64,000 nt of DNA, from contig LAZY01000029.1 in the NCBI GenBank assembly GCA_001013295.1, forward strand, positions 28,080 through 92,079, read 5' to 3'. This stretch comes from Chryseobacterium indologenes (GTDB taxonomy: Bacteria > Bacteroidota > Bacteroidia > Flavobacteriales > Weeksellaceae). The translations under genes and the position numbers were made by a program. The notes beneath the pieces were generated by a model that did no database searches, was not told where the DNA came from, and was given only the letters and a program-made list of their open reading frames with translations. Of the stretch, positions 37,084-46,443 are shown in pieces (the first letter of the stretch is position 1; each line of letters opens with the position of its first letter).

Positions 37084-38184
37084 CTATGAATTTTCTGTTT
37101 CATTATTCAGCTTTTCAAGAGTTTTCTGATAGCTGTTATAGCTTTTAAATCCTGCGATATAGATCAGTTCAGTATCAGGCAAACCTTTATATGCAGGGGA
37201 AGATTTTAGCTCTTTCATTTCAGCCAGCCTTAATCTGTTGATATAGGTACTGAAGTTCATTCCATAATTTTCATTGATGTAACGGGACAGATACGTTCGG
37301 TTAGTTCCTACATCCCTGGCAAAATCAGTGATTTTTAAATGGCTGTTCAGATGGGGCCTTTTCTCTTTTACATATTTTTCAAACTTTTTTTTATCAATAA
37401 CCTGCAGATACTCATCCTCATTATCCGGAGTAATATCGGAGATGATTTTTAAAGGTGGAAAATTCTCTGTGAAAATATTGTAACAGAGATTGATGGATAA
37501 GAAAAAAGAAAGGAAGCTCAATGAAATAATGACGATGTAAATACCTATTGGGTGGATAAAAGACAAATTCAGTGAAAAAAATAAAAAAGTAACAACCGTA
37601 AACAACGCAGAGCTTGTCAGAAGCCAACGCATATTACCTTTAAAATAAGGCGTGGGATTCAGTTGAGCAAGGAAATGATGACTGCTCTTTAAAGACATAT
37701 AACAAAAAAACAGAGCTGACAATATCCCCATACCAATGCCTGGACTTCCCAGAAACTGGAACAGCCGGAAACCATTAATAACATCATCCTTTTTATTGGA
37801 TATAAAAAAAATTGATCTTTCCGGCAAGTCAGACTTTCCAATCGTCCATATGCTGTATAGGAGAAAAAAAATAATAGGAATAATATAAAACAGAATTGAA
37901 AAACGCTTTCCTACAACAATATAAATACTATGACAAAATAGAATAGGAAGTACGATTACACAGAAAAAATTGAAAATCATGACGCTTATTAAGCTTTGAG
38001 AGGCTATTGAGAGCATATTGAGAAAGAAAATTCCCAATAGCAGAAGAAAACACGAACTTAAAATAAATAAAGTCCTGTTTTCAAGAATACTCAGGTTGAG
38101 TAGTGATTTTGCAATCAATAATAAAAAGCAGAATAAACTTCCTATTGAGGGGATATAAACAAACAGATAAGCAAGATGTTCCAT
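37084..38184 (-). CDS. AraC family regulator with an N-terminal membrane domain
   Basis: A 366-residue protein. Residues 1-240 contain about seven hydrophobic segments, and the last 100 form an AraC-type HTH (LKITDFARDVGTNRTYLSRYINENYGMNFSTYINRLRLAEM). It would sense something in the inner membrane and bind DNA from there. The next gene upstream (38200-39297) is a paralogue 15 bp away on the same strand, with near-identical layout, so this is a tandem duplication. Ligand and targets are unknown. Confidence 0.85.
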   Translation of the reverse strand: MEHLAYLFVYIPSIGSLFCFLLLIAKSLLNLSILENRTLFILSSCFLLLLGIFFLNMLSIASQSLISVMIFNFFCVIVLPILFCHSIYIVVGKRFSILFYIIPIIFFLLYSIWTIGKSDLPERSIFFISNKKDDVINGFRLFQFLGSPGIGMGILSALFFCYMSLKSSHHFLAQLNPTPYFKGNMRWLLTSSALFTVVTFLFFSLNLSFIHPIGIYIVIISLSFLSFFLSINLCYNIFTENFPPLKIISDITPDNEDEYLQVIDKKKFEKYVKEKRPHLNSHLKITDFARDVGTNRTYLSRYINENYGMNFSTYINRLRLAEMKELKSSPAYKGLPDTELIYIAGFKSYNSYQKTLEKLNNETENS

Positions 38185-38199
38185 GGTTTTGAAAATAAA

Positions 38200-39297
38200 T
38201 TACGGATTGTTTTTTACTGCTCTCCAATAGCTGCGGACACTTCCAAAACCCGCCATTCTGGAAATCTCTTCAATAGATTCCGAACTGTTCTCATCAAGAG
38301 AGGAAAGTTGCTTTACTTCATGTACCCTCCAATTGTTGATGTACTGACTAAAACTCATTCCATAGATCTCATTAATAAATTTTGAAAGGTAAGACCTGTT
38401 GGTACTGAAAGCTGAGGCTATATCTGTAATTTTCAGGTCCGGATTCAGGTAAGGTTTATGATCTCTGAAATAGTCTTCGAATGCTTTTTTATTGATAATA
38501 GTGACCTGTTCGATGTCCTGTTTATACCCATGAATAATATGGCCGGTAGGAGCAAGTATTGCATTGTTGCTGGCAGGGACCAGAAACTGATAATTTCTTT
38601 CCAGAATATGATATACTATAAAACAGAAATGGAGTGAGGAGCTAGTAAAATTTAACAAATAGAATATATCTCCGGTTTTAGGAGAAGTAAAAGCAACAAT
38701 AAGGATCATCAAAAATGAAAAGATTTTACTGGCAATGATTCCTGATAGCCAATACATACCTTTCTTAGGCCTTTCTGTGACGTTGTTTTTAATAGATTTA
38801 TGGTATTGGTTAATATATTTAAAAGACAATGATGTATAAAACAAGAGATAGAATATAAACGAAAATGCAGTATAGGGCCGCATATAACGATTCATTTCAC
38901 CGGAAGAAGGAGTCTTGTAGTGGAGTAATGTGAAAAAGAACCAGATGATAATAAACATGAGAACAGGAAAAATGTAATGAATAACCGGAATAAAAAGTTT
39001 CTGGTCTTTATTGGTTACGATATAAATAAAATGAAATGCAACCACTTCAAGAAGTTGAATATATAAAATGATAAGTGGATAGCTTTTAATATCCGAAGGT
39101 ATTATTTTGATATCACGCAAAGTAAGAAATATACCTAATAGGATGTTCATTCCAAAATAAACCATCAGAATGATTTTAACAGCTTTTTCTCTTCTGGATT
39201 CTTTTTTACGATAAGAATTGAAAATTAATGAATAGCAAACCATTCCTGAAATCATAAAAATCAGGTATACAATAATTTTATTGCTAGACAGTAACAT
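38200..39297 (-). CDS. AraC family regulator with an N-terminal membrane domain (paralogue)
   Basis: A 365-residue protein with about six to seven membrane segments and a C-terminal AraC HTH (LKITDIASAFSTNRSYLSKFINEIYGMSFSQYI). It shares length, topology and HTH sequence with its downstream neighbour. No clear promoter is visible in the 444 bp upstream, which is AT-rich and shared with the divergent LuxR-type gene. Confidence 0.85.
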   Translation of the reverse strand: MLLSSNKIIVYLIFMISGMVCYSLIFNSYRKKESRREKAVKIILMVYFGMNILLGIFLTLRDIKIIPSDIKSYPLIILYIQLLEVVAFHFIYIVTNKDQKLFIPVIHYIFPVLMFIIIWFFFTLLHYKTPSSGEMNRYMRPYTAFSFIFYLLFYTSLSFKYINQYHKSIKNNVTERPKKGMYWLSGIIASKIFSFLMILIVAFTSPKTGDIFYLLNFTSSSLHFCFIVYHILERNYQFLVPASNNAILAPTGHIIHGYKQDIEQVTIINKKAFEDYFRDHKPYLNPDLKITDIASAFSTNRSYLSKFINEIYGMSFSQYINNWRVHEVKQLSSLDENSSESIEEISRMAGFGSVRSYWRAVKNNP

Positions 39298-39741
39298 AAA
39301 ATAGTTTTATTTTAATTTATTGGTAATCAGATTTTTGCTTTTTTATTTACGATTTGTCAGTGATCTTTTTTACGCTTTATTGTATAAAAAATCTCAATTA
39401 TTTTTTGCTTTGTATAAACGTAACAAACCTCATAAATGATGAAAAAAAATAACTTTTATTTTTTCTTTTTTTCCATGTTTTTTCTTCAATTTCCAGTCTG
39501 GGAAATTGAGAAATAAAGTTTTCCTTTTTTTAGTGAATATACTAAAATTGGAAGGATAAAATGAAACCCTGTTTAAATTAAACTTTTATAATGTCGCAAT
39601 CCCATTTTACATTGATGTAAATCTTTGAAAAGCTGTTTGATATAAACAGTAGTATATCGTCCTTATTCCCTTTTTTCCTTCAATTTATTTTAAAATAACC
39701 AAAAAATTTCTGCTTAGAATAAAAAGCGGACGCATACTCTA
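39298..39741. other. Divergent intergenic region with a perfect hairpin
   Basis: No convincing gene. At 39486-39509 the arms TCAATTTCC and GGAAATTGA pair perfectly around six bases, followed by A/T-rich sequence. The region is very AT-rich with A and T runs (39440-39480, 39520-39535). It separates the two AraC genes from the LuxR-type gene. Confidence 0.55.
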
Positions 39742-40566
39742 ATGAAAAAAAATTCCTACACTTCTGCAAATACACTTCCTCCGATTCAACTGAAAGACTT
39801 CATGACTAAAATTCAGTTAAAAAATGTGAATAATGAAGAACAGCTTGAAAATTATTATCATCAGGTCTCAGGATTTGTAAATAACATCAGAGATTTTGCC
39901 TTAGGTCCTTTCTTTTGGTATGTGCTGGATTTCAGTCAATTAAGAACAAGGTGGATGAGCGATGATATCGGACAGATGACTGCTTATCCGTCAGAAAAAT
40001 ATACAGATTCTCAACTCGATTTTTTTCTGGAATTATATCATCCTGAAGATCAGCCTTATATTTTATCAGCCCTCTTATCAGCAGTGAATTTGAGTACAGA
40101 TATGGATCTTTATGAAAAAGAGAAAACACGATTCAATATCTACGGAAGAATGCTTGACTCACAGGGAGAATACAGATGGACCCTGATGCAGCTTTCCAAA
40201 CCTTTGCTTAATAAATGCAATGAAATAGAATCTGCACTGGCACTTGTTTATGACCTTGCCTACTTAAGAGGATGCAGCCTGCCTTTGCTTTCTGTGATAG
40301 ACTGTACAGGAAAAGAAACCTTTTATTATAAACGGTACAAAAATGAAGACAATTCAGAATCCGAAGAACAGTTTGTCACCAAAAGAGAGAAAGAAATACT
40401 TTATCTGATTGCAAAAGGATACAATACTCCACAGATTTCGGAAAAACTGTATATTTCTTATCACACTGTAGAAAAACACAAATGCAATCTTAGAAAGAAG
40501 ACCAATACAAAGACTCTATCAGAATTGACGGTCTATGCACTTAAAAATAACTTATTGATATTGTAG
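39742..40566 (+). CDS. LuxR-type regulator with a PAS-like N-terminal domain
   Basis: A 274-residue cytoplasmic protein. The last 65 residues are a LuxR/GerE HTH (TKREKEILYLIAKGYNTPQISEKLYISYHTVEKH). The N-terminal 190 residues have a PAS-like pattern (YPSEKYTDSQLDFFLELYHPEDQPYIL) seen in Bacteroidota regulators. No phosphoacceptor receiver is present. The ligand or target is unknown. It lies divergent from the two membrane AraC regulators, making a cluster of three regulators. Confidence 0.82.
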   Translation: MKKNSYTSANTLPPIQLKDFMTKIQLKNVNNEEQLENYYHQVSGFVNNIRDFALGPFFWYVLDFSQLRTRWMSDDIGQMTAYPSEKYTDSQLDFFLELYHPEDQPYILSALLSAVNLSTDMDLYEKEKTRFNIYGRMLDSQGEYRWTLMQLSKPLLNKCNEIESALALVYDLAYLRGCSLPLLSVIDCTGKETFYYKRYKNEDNSESEEQFVTKREKEILYLIAKGYNTPQISEKLYISYHTVEKHKCNLRKKTNTKTLSELTVYALKNNLLIL

Positions 40567-40814
40567 CTTTTAGAAATCCCTGAGAATCGGAAGAATAGAA
40601 TGAAACGGAACGTTATAGTATTTATTTTACCTAAAATGTCCTGTCATTCTGCCTTCTTACCTCAATCGTTCCCAGGTGATTTCCTGAGATGATCAATACC
40701 GGAATTGCTTATCCCGGATTCTATCAGAACCTGTTTTTATTAAAATAATTTTAAAATTGACAGATTTCTAAAAATTAATCAGTTTATATCAACCTGTTTT
40801 CTTAAATTTATTCA

Positions 40815-41615
40815 ATGAATTTTGAGAAAGTAGGACTTGTTTTATCAGGAGGTGGTACCAAAGGAATCGCCCATGCAGGGGTATTAAAATTCTTAAAAGA
40901 AAAAGACATCGAAATCGATATACTTTCCTGCTGTAGTGCAGGATCTATTGTTGGCTGTCTGCATGCTGTAGGAAAAACCCCGGAAGAGATCCTGGAATTT
41001 TTCAATTCAGTGTATTTTTTCAACTGGAAACACTTTACATTCAATCAGCCCGGGCTGGTTTCATCTGTCATTTTCAGAAACTACCTCAAACCTATTTTTC
41101 ATGAAATGAAACTGGGAGACCTGGACATGGAAGTGAAAATTGTAGCGACAGAGCTGGTTTCAGGAACTCAGAAGATCTTTGAGAAAGATTTTGAAATCGT
41201 GGATGCGGTCATTGCTTCTTGCTCGATTCCGGGAATTACCACACCTTATATCATTGGTGAGGAAATGTATTGTGACGGAGGAGTACTCAATAATTTTCCG
41301 GCCGATATTATCAGAGATGACTGTGATAAACTTATCGGGGTTTTTGTATCCCCACCGAATGATGCAAAAATCAAAGACCTGAACTCTATCAAAGCCATTG
41401 TCTCCCGTTCCTACGACCTTTTTTCCTATAGAATCGAAAAAGTGAAATTTGATTACTGCGATTGGTTTATCTCTTCTCAGAAACTCTCCACTTACGGAAC
41501 CTTTGAACGAGGGAAAGACCGTTTGGAACAAATCTTTAATATCGGTTACGAAGCTGCTAAAGACAGCTACGAATCAAGCCATTTTCTTACTATGCTCAGA
41601 CATTCCGGATCATAA
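40815..41615 (+). CDS. Patatin-like phospholipase family protein
   Basis: A 266-residue protein. The oxyanion motif is LSGGGTKG (residues 10-17), and the dyad Asp is in YCDGGVLNNFP. The nucleophile elbow reads CCSAG with Ser41, so the first Gly of GxSxG is Cys. This class of hydrolase cuts acyl esters of phospholipids in the cytoplasm or at the membrane. The Cys40-Ser41 arrangement is unusual but not necessarily inactivating. No signal peptide. A bidirectional terminator follows. Confidence 0.88.
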   Translation: MNFEKVGLVLSGGGTKGIAHAGVLKFLKEKDIEIDILSCCSAGSIVGCLHAVGKTPEEILEFFNSVYFFNWKHFTFNQPGLVSSVIFRNYLKPIFHEMKLGDLDMEVKIVATELVSGTQKIFEKDFEIVDAVIASCSIPGITTPYIIGEEMYCDGGVLNNFPADIIRDDCDKLIGVFVSPPNDAKIKDLNSIKAIVSRSYDLFSYRIEKVKFDYCDWFISSQKLSTYGTFERGKDRLEQIFNIGYEAAKDSYESSHFLTMLRHSGS

Positions 41616-41619
41616 AAAA

Positions 41620-41640
41620 ATCCTGCACAAAGTACAGGAT
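41620..41640. terminator. Bidirectional terminator
   Basis: ATCCTG/CAGGAT arms with weaker inner pairing; the minus direction ends in seven T. It separates convergent genes. Confidence 0.7.
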
Positions 41641-41667
41641 GGTATTTTTATAAAGAATATCAGATGA

Positions 41668-42108
41668 CTATTTTTTAACTACATAGCCGTCCTGACGTAC
41701 AATTTCACGGTCGTTTGCATCATTCACGGTAAGCGTATAAGGGGCTTTTTTCGCAGAATCAGTCAGATAGTTTCTCCAGACCTGATAGCTATGACCTTCA
41801 TTGTTGAAGACGATATAATAATTACCTCCTGTTCCGTCAGGAACCAGTTCTCCATCGCTGATGATCATGCTTGGCTTAGTGGTAAGACTGGCATTGGCGT
41901 TCCATGACTGATAAAGATATTTGCCATTAGGCTGTTTATCAATTCTGATCTTGAATTTTTTGGTTTTAATGATTACCGTCTTAGGTACCTGTTGAAAGGC
42001 TGACATGTTCATAAAACTTCCGATAGCCGGATTAGTGGATATTTCTTTAGCATAAGCGAAAGAAAACTGAGCTAAACAGAAAGCTCCTAATAAAATAGGT
42101 TTAATCAT
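41668..42108 (-). CDS. Secreted hypothetical protein
   Basis: A 146-residue protein with a signal peptide (about 1-20, ending AYAKE). The mature part is beta-rich and includes KTVIIKTKKFKIRIDKQPNGKYLYQSW and NYYIVFNNEGHSYQVWR, a pattern of a small beta-barrel. I recognise no family. No clear promoter match, only CATATTTG upstream, one base off the consensus. Confidence 0.7.
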   Translation of the reverse strand: MIKPILLGAFCLAQFSFAYAKEISTNPAIGSFMNMSAFQQVPKTVIIKTKKFKIRIDKQPNGKYLYQSWNANASLTTKPSMIISDGELVPDGTGGNYYIVFNNEGHSYQVWRNYLTDSAKKAPYTLTVNDANDREIVRQDGYVVKK

Positions 42109-42345
42109 ATTGAGTGGTTATTGGTTAACATTTCAGATTCAATCAAATATGAAGCCATTTTTCAATATTAAAAATAGATAGAGTTTGAAAATGTTGGAAA
42201 GGAAACGTCCCTGGCATTAGAAATCCCGATTTTTGGAAAAGGTTGAGTGAAAATGAAGAAACATTGCTGCAGAGGGAGAAAAACGGATATAAATGCTTAT
42301 CTTCAGTTTAAAATTAATTAACCTCAATTTCCAATACTGTCTGAG

Positions 42346-42780
42346 ATGATTTTTATAGTTCAGTTAATGCTAACTCTTCTGATTATCAGTTTTTCTATTT
42401 TCTCCATTATTGTAATTTATTCTAAAATTTTTAAAAAAGAATCCAAAGCTTTTTTTGGGATGATAATCAGCTTTATTTTACTTTTAGCAGTAACAAAAAT
42501 GAGTCATCATTTAATTAAAAATGAGCTTGTAAAAAATATAAAACATTCAAAGATAGAGCAGAAGGATTCAGCTTTTTCAAAAGAAGAGTTATCAGATATT
42601 ACGGTGAGTGATGAGAGAAAAAATACAATTGATAAGGATATTTATCTGATTCTTTTACCTGAAAAAGATACGATCTACCTGAATCAGGACTCTCGTGACA
42701 GGAACAAATTTTGGATTCATTATAAGAAATACGAAATTTTAAAAAATACTGCATCTATAGGGTATATAATGAAAAAGTGA
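42346..42780 (+). CDS. Small membrane protein, unknown function
   Basis: A 144-residue protein with two hydrophobic segments in the first 55 residues and a charged soluble C-terminal part (SKIEQKDSAFSKEELSDI, DIYLILLPEKDTIYL). No family recognised. Its stop codon lies within the stem of the following terminator. Confidence 0.65.
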   Translation: MIFIVQLMLTLLIISFSIFSIIVIYSKIFKKESKAFFGMIISFILLLAVTKMSHHLIKNELVKNIKHSKIEQKDSAFSKEELSDITVSDERKNTIDKDIYLILLPEKDTIYLNQDSRDRNKFWIHYKKYEILKNTASIGYIMKK

Positions 42781-42812
42781 AAATCGCCCGAAAAAATTTT
42801 CGGGCGATTTTC
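42779..42812. terminator. Bidirectional terminator
   Basis: Perfect 16-base arms (GAAAATCGCCCGAAAA and complement) around AA; T-rich on both sides. The stop codon of the plus-strand gene is inside the stem. Confidence 0.85.
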
Positions 42813-42819
42813 ATATGAT

Positions 42820-43515
42820 TTATACAGTATAGCTCGCAAATGCTTCTTCCAGACTGTCGAATTTTCCTTTAAACTCGTCGATCGGACAATCCTGAAGAAT
42901 ATTTCCTTTGTGGATCAGAATCACTCTGGAGCAAAGGGCTTCCACTTCCTGCATGATGTGCGTGGAAAGTAAAACGGTCTTTTGCTGTCCGATTTCCTTT
43001 ACTACATTTCTGATCTCAAGAATCTGGTTAGGATCCAGTCCATTGGTAGGTTCATCCAGAATCAGGAGGTCAGGCTGATGAAGAATTGCCTGTGCCAGCC
43101 CTACACGTTGTTTATATCCTTTGGAAAGCTGTCCTATTTTCTTTGATTTTTCAGGAGTAATGCCTACCAGTTTGATCACCTCATCTACTCTGGATTCAGA
43201 AATTTTGTGAATATTAGCTACAAACTGAAGATATTCTTTCACATACATTTCCAGATAAAGCGGATTGTTTTCCGGCAGGAAACCTATTTTTTTCTTGCTT
43301 TCAATCTCATGGTCGGAAATGTTTAAGCCATTAAAGATGATCTCCCCCTGATCAATTTTCAGGGCACCTACGATCGATTTCATGAGGGTAGATTTTCCGG
43401 CTCCGTTGGGACCGAGAAGACCGATGATCTCATTTTGATCAATAGAGATGTTGATATTGTCAAGAGCGGTCTGTTCACCGAATTTTTTGGTTAGATTGAT
43501 GATCTGAAGCGGCAT
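42820..43515 (-). CDS. ABC transporter ATP-binding protein (ABC-2 type, GldA-like)
   Basis: A 231-residue ATPase: Walker A GPNGAGKST, signature LSKGYKQRVGLAQA, Walker B LLILDEPTNGLDP, and the H-loop LLSTH. This pattern fits ABC-2-type exporters and resembles GldA of the flavobacterial gliding ABC complex, but it is shorter than GldA (about 300 residues). No permease gene is adjacent, so the partner is encoded elsewhere. The role in gliding is uncertain. Confidence 0.85.
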   Translation of the reverse strand: MPLQIINLTKKFGEQTALDNINISIDQNEIIGLLGPNGAGKSTLMKSIVGALKIDQGEIIFNGLNISDHEIESKKKIGFLPENNPLYLEMYVKEYLQFVANIHKISESRVDEVIKLVGITPEKSKKIGQLSKGYKQRVGLAQAILHQPDLLILDEPTNGLDPNQILEIRNVVKEIGQQKTVLLSTHIMQEVEALCSRVILIHKGNILQDCPIDEFKGKFDSLEEAFASYTV

Positions 43516-43551
43516 ATGTTTTTAATGTCTTTCTGCAAAAATAAAATAAAA

Positions 43552-43575
43552 AAACTCATTCCATGGAATGAGTTT
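43552..43575 (-). terminator. Terminator after the 43597-44139 gene
   Basis: A perfect 24-base palindrome (AAACTCATTCCA and complement), followed by seven T on the minus strand. Confidence 0.85.
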
Positions 43576-43596
43576 CGTAATATTTATAAATTATGA

Positions 43597-44139
43597 TTAT
43601 TTTCTTGATTTTTTCCCGTTTGCAGGGGTCGCCGTAGAAGCGGGATTGGATCCTGATTTATTGGCAGCCGGAGCAGGTTTGTCATACAGGACATACTTTC
43701 CATTGGTTCTTCCAAAGACTTTCTCAACCTGTTTCTGGGTCAGAAACTGTGATTTTCCGATGTACTTTCTGTTTTTATTGATCACCTGAATAAACTGTAC
43801 GGTTTGCTGGCCATAGTTTTTTTCATAATGGAGCTCAATAATATCATTGGGAAGTTCCAGGATCACATTTTCATCAGGAGCTGATATAAAACCATCCATA
43901 ATCAGTTTATATAACCCTGCTACATCTCCGTTTAGGTTCTGGAATGAAAAAGATCTGATCGTATTCAGGTTGCTGGTGTTCAGGTCCTGGTAATTGATTG
44001 TAAATTTATCTTCCTTTTTATAGAGACCAACGGAATTATCTTTACCAACTTCCACCAAACTTTCATTTTTCAACACTTTGATCTGTGAGAAAACCGAAAT
44101 ACTGAACATACATGTAATAAGTAGAATTATTTTTCTCAT
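43597..44139 (-). CDS. Secreted hypothetical protein with Ala/Pro/Lys-rich C terminus
   Basis: A 180-residue protein with a signal peptide (about 1-18, ending SVFSQ). The middle region (LNTSNLNTIRSFSFQNLNGDVAGLYKLIMDGF) and YIGKSQFLTQKQVEKVFGRT suggest a conserved globular domain found in flavobacteria; I do not know its function. The C-terminal 30 residues are low-complexity (PAPAANKSGSNPAST). It precedes the ABC ATPase gene on the same strand, but a terminator separates them. Confidence 0.72.
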   Translation of the reverse strand: MRKIILLITCMFSISVFSQIKVLKNESLVEVGKDNSVGLYKKEDKFTINYQDLNTSNLNTIRSFSFQNLNGDVAGLYKLIMDGFISAPDENVILELPNDIIELHYEKNYGQQTVQFIQVINKNRKYIGKSQFLTQKQVEKVFGRTNGKYVLYDKPAPAANKSGSNPASTATPANGKKSRK

Positions 44140-44508
44140 GGAATGAATTTTAATGTTTTATAAATTGGTGCACTTAAATTTACTAATAAAAAGGTAAATA
44201 ATTTTATTAACTTAAAACAAAAGTAACACTTTTTTTTAATATTTATAGGGGGTCGCCTGCGAATACTATGGATGTCATTGGTGTTGCAAAATCTTATCAA
44301 TCACTTTGTTATATATATCTTTCAGAATGGTTATAAAACACTAATTTGTGAAATAATGTCAGTTGGTATCATGTAAGGTGTTGAAAAACAGATTGAAAAA
44401 CAGCTTTTCAAGAGCTGGGATTAAAAATAATTTAAAATAAATGTTAAAAATGAGGACTGACGAGATAAGAATTCCCTTTCTTCGGGCAGTAAGTACTTCA
44501 TAGGCAGT
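44140..44508. other. Intergenic region without a visible gene
   Basis: AT-rich. A short tandem pair TTGAAAAACAG/TTGAAAAACAG at about 44381-44404 is the only regular element. No promoter or hairpin stands out. Confidence 0.5.
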
Positions 44509-45204
44509 TTATAGCAGCCGTTTTTTTAAAATAAGATCCGTGAAAGAATCATATTCCTGTTTATAGCTTCTTCCTACAGGGATCTGATGTGCGCCGAGAA
44601 GAACCTCATGACTGCTGAATGCGGTTACGAATGGGGTATTGATGATAAAAGACCTGTGAATTCTTACGAAACCTTTACCGGATAAAGCCGTTTCAAGATC
44701 TGTGATCTTAGTTTTGGAAATGACATTTTCCTGAGCAACGGAAACGATTTTGACATCATTTCCCAGGCTTTCCAGATATAGAATCTCAGAAAGAAGGAGC
44801 TTTCTGTGCATCCCTTCAGTTTTGATGATGATGAAATCTTCTTTTGTATCCGGAGCATTTCTCAGAATCCTTTCTACCGACCTGAAGAAACGTTCAAAGG
44901 TGATGGGTTTCAAAAGGTAATCTACAGCTTCAAGTTCAAACCCTTCAATGGCAAAATCGCGGTAAGCCGTTGTGAAAATAGTTCTGGGCTTTTGAGGAAG
45001 TGATTTCAGAAAATCAATTCCGCTCAGATCCGGCATCTGAATATCGAGGAACATGAGATCTACTGCCTGATTTTGAAGAATCTTATAGGCTTCGATCGCA
45101 TTAGCCGCCTTTCCGACAAGTTTTAAACTGTCGATTTTAGAGAGGTGGTTCTCCAGTAATGCTGCAGCTAAAGGTTCGTCGTCTACAATGATACATTTAA
45201 TCAT
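44509..45204 (-). CDS. LytTR family response regulator
   Basis: A 231-residue protein: an N-terminal receiver (VDDEP, phosphoacceptor Asp54 in MFLDIQMP, Lys in YLLKP) and a C-terminal LytTR DNA-binding domain (FVRIHRSFIIN, IPVGRSYKQEY). It is the partner of the histidine kinase encoded upstream; start and stop codons overlap by 8 bp. LytTR regulators bind direct repeats in DNA. Targets cannot be inferred from the window; a candidate is the acyltransferase downstream of the divergent promoter. Confidence 0.93.
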   Translation of the reverse strand: MIKCIIVDDEPLAAALLENHLSKIDSLKLVGKAANAIEAYKILQNQAVDLMFLDIQMPDLSGIDFLKSLPQKPRTIFTTAYRDFAIEGFELEAVDYLLKPITFERFFRSVERILRNAPDTKEDFIIIKTEGMHRKLLLSEILYLESLGNDVKIVSVAQENVISKTKITDLETALSGKGFVRIHRSFIINTPFVTAFSSHEVLLGAHQIPVGRSYKQEYDSFTDLILKKRLL

Positions 45205-46261
45205 GGTGGGAAGGAGTGATTATTTCAACTTTAAAAATATTGTTTTCCTGCGAAACTCTGAAATCAAAATTTTCATGGTAGTGATGCCGGAGTTGCTTCC
45301 TTATATTTTGAAGCCCGATTCCTCTTTCATTCCTGCTTTGATTTCCGGTGTAGGTATTTTCAATTTTAAAAACGGAATGCTGACTGTTGGTTTCTGCTTC
45401 AATTTTTATTTCCGTCGGTGCTGAGCTCTTTCCTGCACCATGCTTGAAGGCATTTTCTACCAAGGTAAGATATAGTAATGGCGGAATAGCATTAGCAGAA
45501 TTAATAATCAACTGTTTGCTTATTTTTAATCTTTCATCATGATACCGGAGACTTTCCAGGGAAATATAATGATCAATAATCGCCATTTCATCAGAAACCG
45601 AGACCCATTTCTTCTGACCTTTGTATAAAATATAATCCAGAATATCAGAAAGCTGGCTGATCGATTGCGACGTCTTATCAGACTGGCTTACAGAGAGAGA
45701 ATAAATATTATTCAGGGTATTAAACAGGAAATGGGGATGAAGCTGGGATTTCAGAAACTGCAGTTCAAGTTCTGTTTTTTCTTTCTGCAGCCTTACTGTA
45801 TGTTCCTTTTCATCTTTATACCGCAGGATAAACATGATGGCAATGAATATAAAGGCTCCACTGATAATAGGGAAGGTGTAATGAAACAGAAGGTACTTTG
45901 TATCGGTCAATATACTGATGATGCTGTCTTTAGGCAGATCTGTAAAAAAGGGCTCGGCGAGATAAACAATGAAAATTCTGTTAATAACGGAGATAAAATA
46001 AAGACTGATCACAAGGTATACTACAAACTCAAGATACTTTTTGCGATCAGAAAAGCGGCGGATCAGAACATAATAAATCCAATTGGCTCCCATAATCTGA
46101 AAAATCCAGTGACTGACATTGTAAATAATCAACTCTTTGAAAATGTCTTCCGAATACTCATCATAAGTTCTTGCTACTCCAAATAGAAATAGGGCAGCCC
46201 AGAAGAATAATTGAAAATACAGATGCTGTCTGATATGAATCTTTGAATATGGTTTCGCCAT
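45197..46261 (-). CDS. LytS/YehU-type sensor histidine kinase
   Basis: A 354-residue protein with four membrane helices (about 15-35, 50-70, 80-105, 125-150), a short coiled coil (LQKEKTELELQFLKSQLHPHFLFNTLNN) and an ATPase domain with LTLVENAFKHG and GIGLQNIRKQL. The phosphoacceptor His is in LHPHFLFN, the HisKA_5/LytS type (quoted in part). I use ATG 46261 rather than the TTG two codons upstream. It works with the LytTR regulator encoded downstream, overlapping by 8 bp. Confidence 0.93.
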   Translation of the reverse strand: MAKPYSKIHIRQHLYFQLFFWAALFLFGVARTYDEYSEDIFKELIIYNVSHWIFQIMGANWIYYVLIRRFSDRKKYLEFVVYLVISLYFISVINRIFIVYLAEPFFTDLPKDSIISILTDTKYLLFHYTFPIISGAFIFIAIMFILRYKDEKEHTVRLQKEKTELELQFLKSQLHPHFLFNTLNNIYSLSVSQSDKTSQSISQLSDILDYILYKGQKKWVSVSDEMAIIDHYISLESLRYHDERLKISKQLIINSANAIPPLLYLTLVENAFKHGAGKSSAPTEIKIEAETNSQHSVFKIENTYTGNQSRNERGIGLQNIRKQLRHHYHENFDFRVSQENNIFKVEIITPSHHD

Positions 46262-46315
46262 GATCAAAAATATAAAAACTTAGTGTATCACAACCGAAGC
46301 GGATGCAAAAGGATA

Positions 46316-46323
46316 CAAAAATA
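46316..46323 (-). promoter_or_regulatory. -7 element TAttTTTG of the two-component genes
   Basis: Exact TAnnTTTG match on the minus strand, 54 bases upstream of the ATG at 46261. No TTG at -33. Confidence 0.4.
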
Positions 46324-46443
46324 AGATGAATAACCTGATGATGGATGCAGACTGCAGGTTGTGCCGTTGACAGCAGATTATAGGTTGTCTGAATGCCGGA
46401 TAAAAAAACGGTTGAAGATTGCTCAATCTTTGTAGTAAAAAAA

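Noticed and set aside
39436..39516. Possible 26-residue ORF (MMKKNNFYFFFF...)
   Set aside because: Phe/Lys-only composition is what random A/T runs give, and it overlaps a perfect hairpin.
40598..40690. Possible 30-residue ORF upstream of the patatin-like gene
   Set aside because: No overlap with a neighbouring gene, no leader or membrane pattern, nothing beyond an open frame.
42820..43515. Assignment of the ABC ATPase as GldA
   Set aside because: The motifs fit but the protein is about 70 residues shorter than typical GldA and no GldF/GldG genes are near, so no symbol is given.
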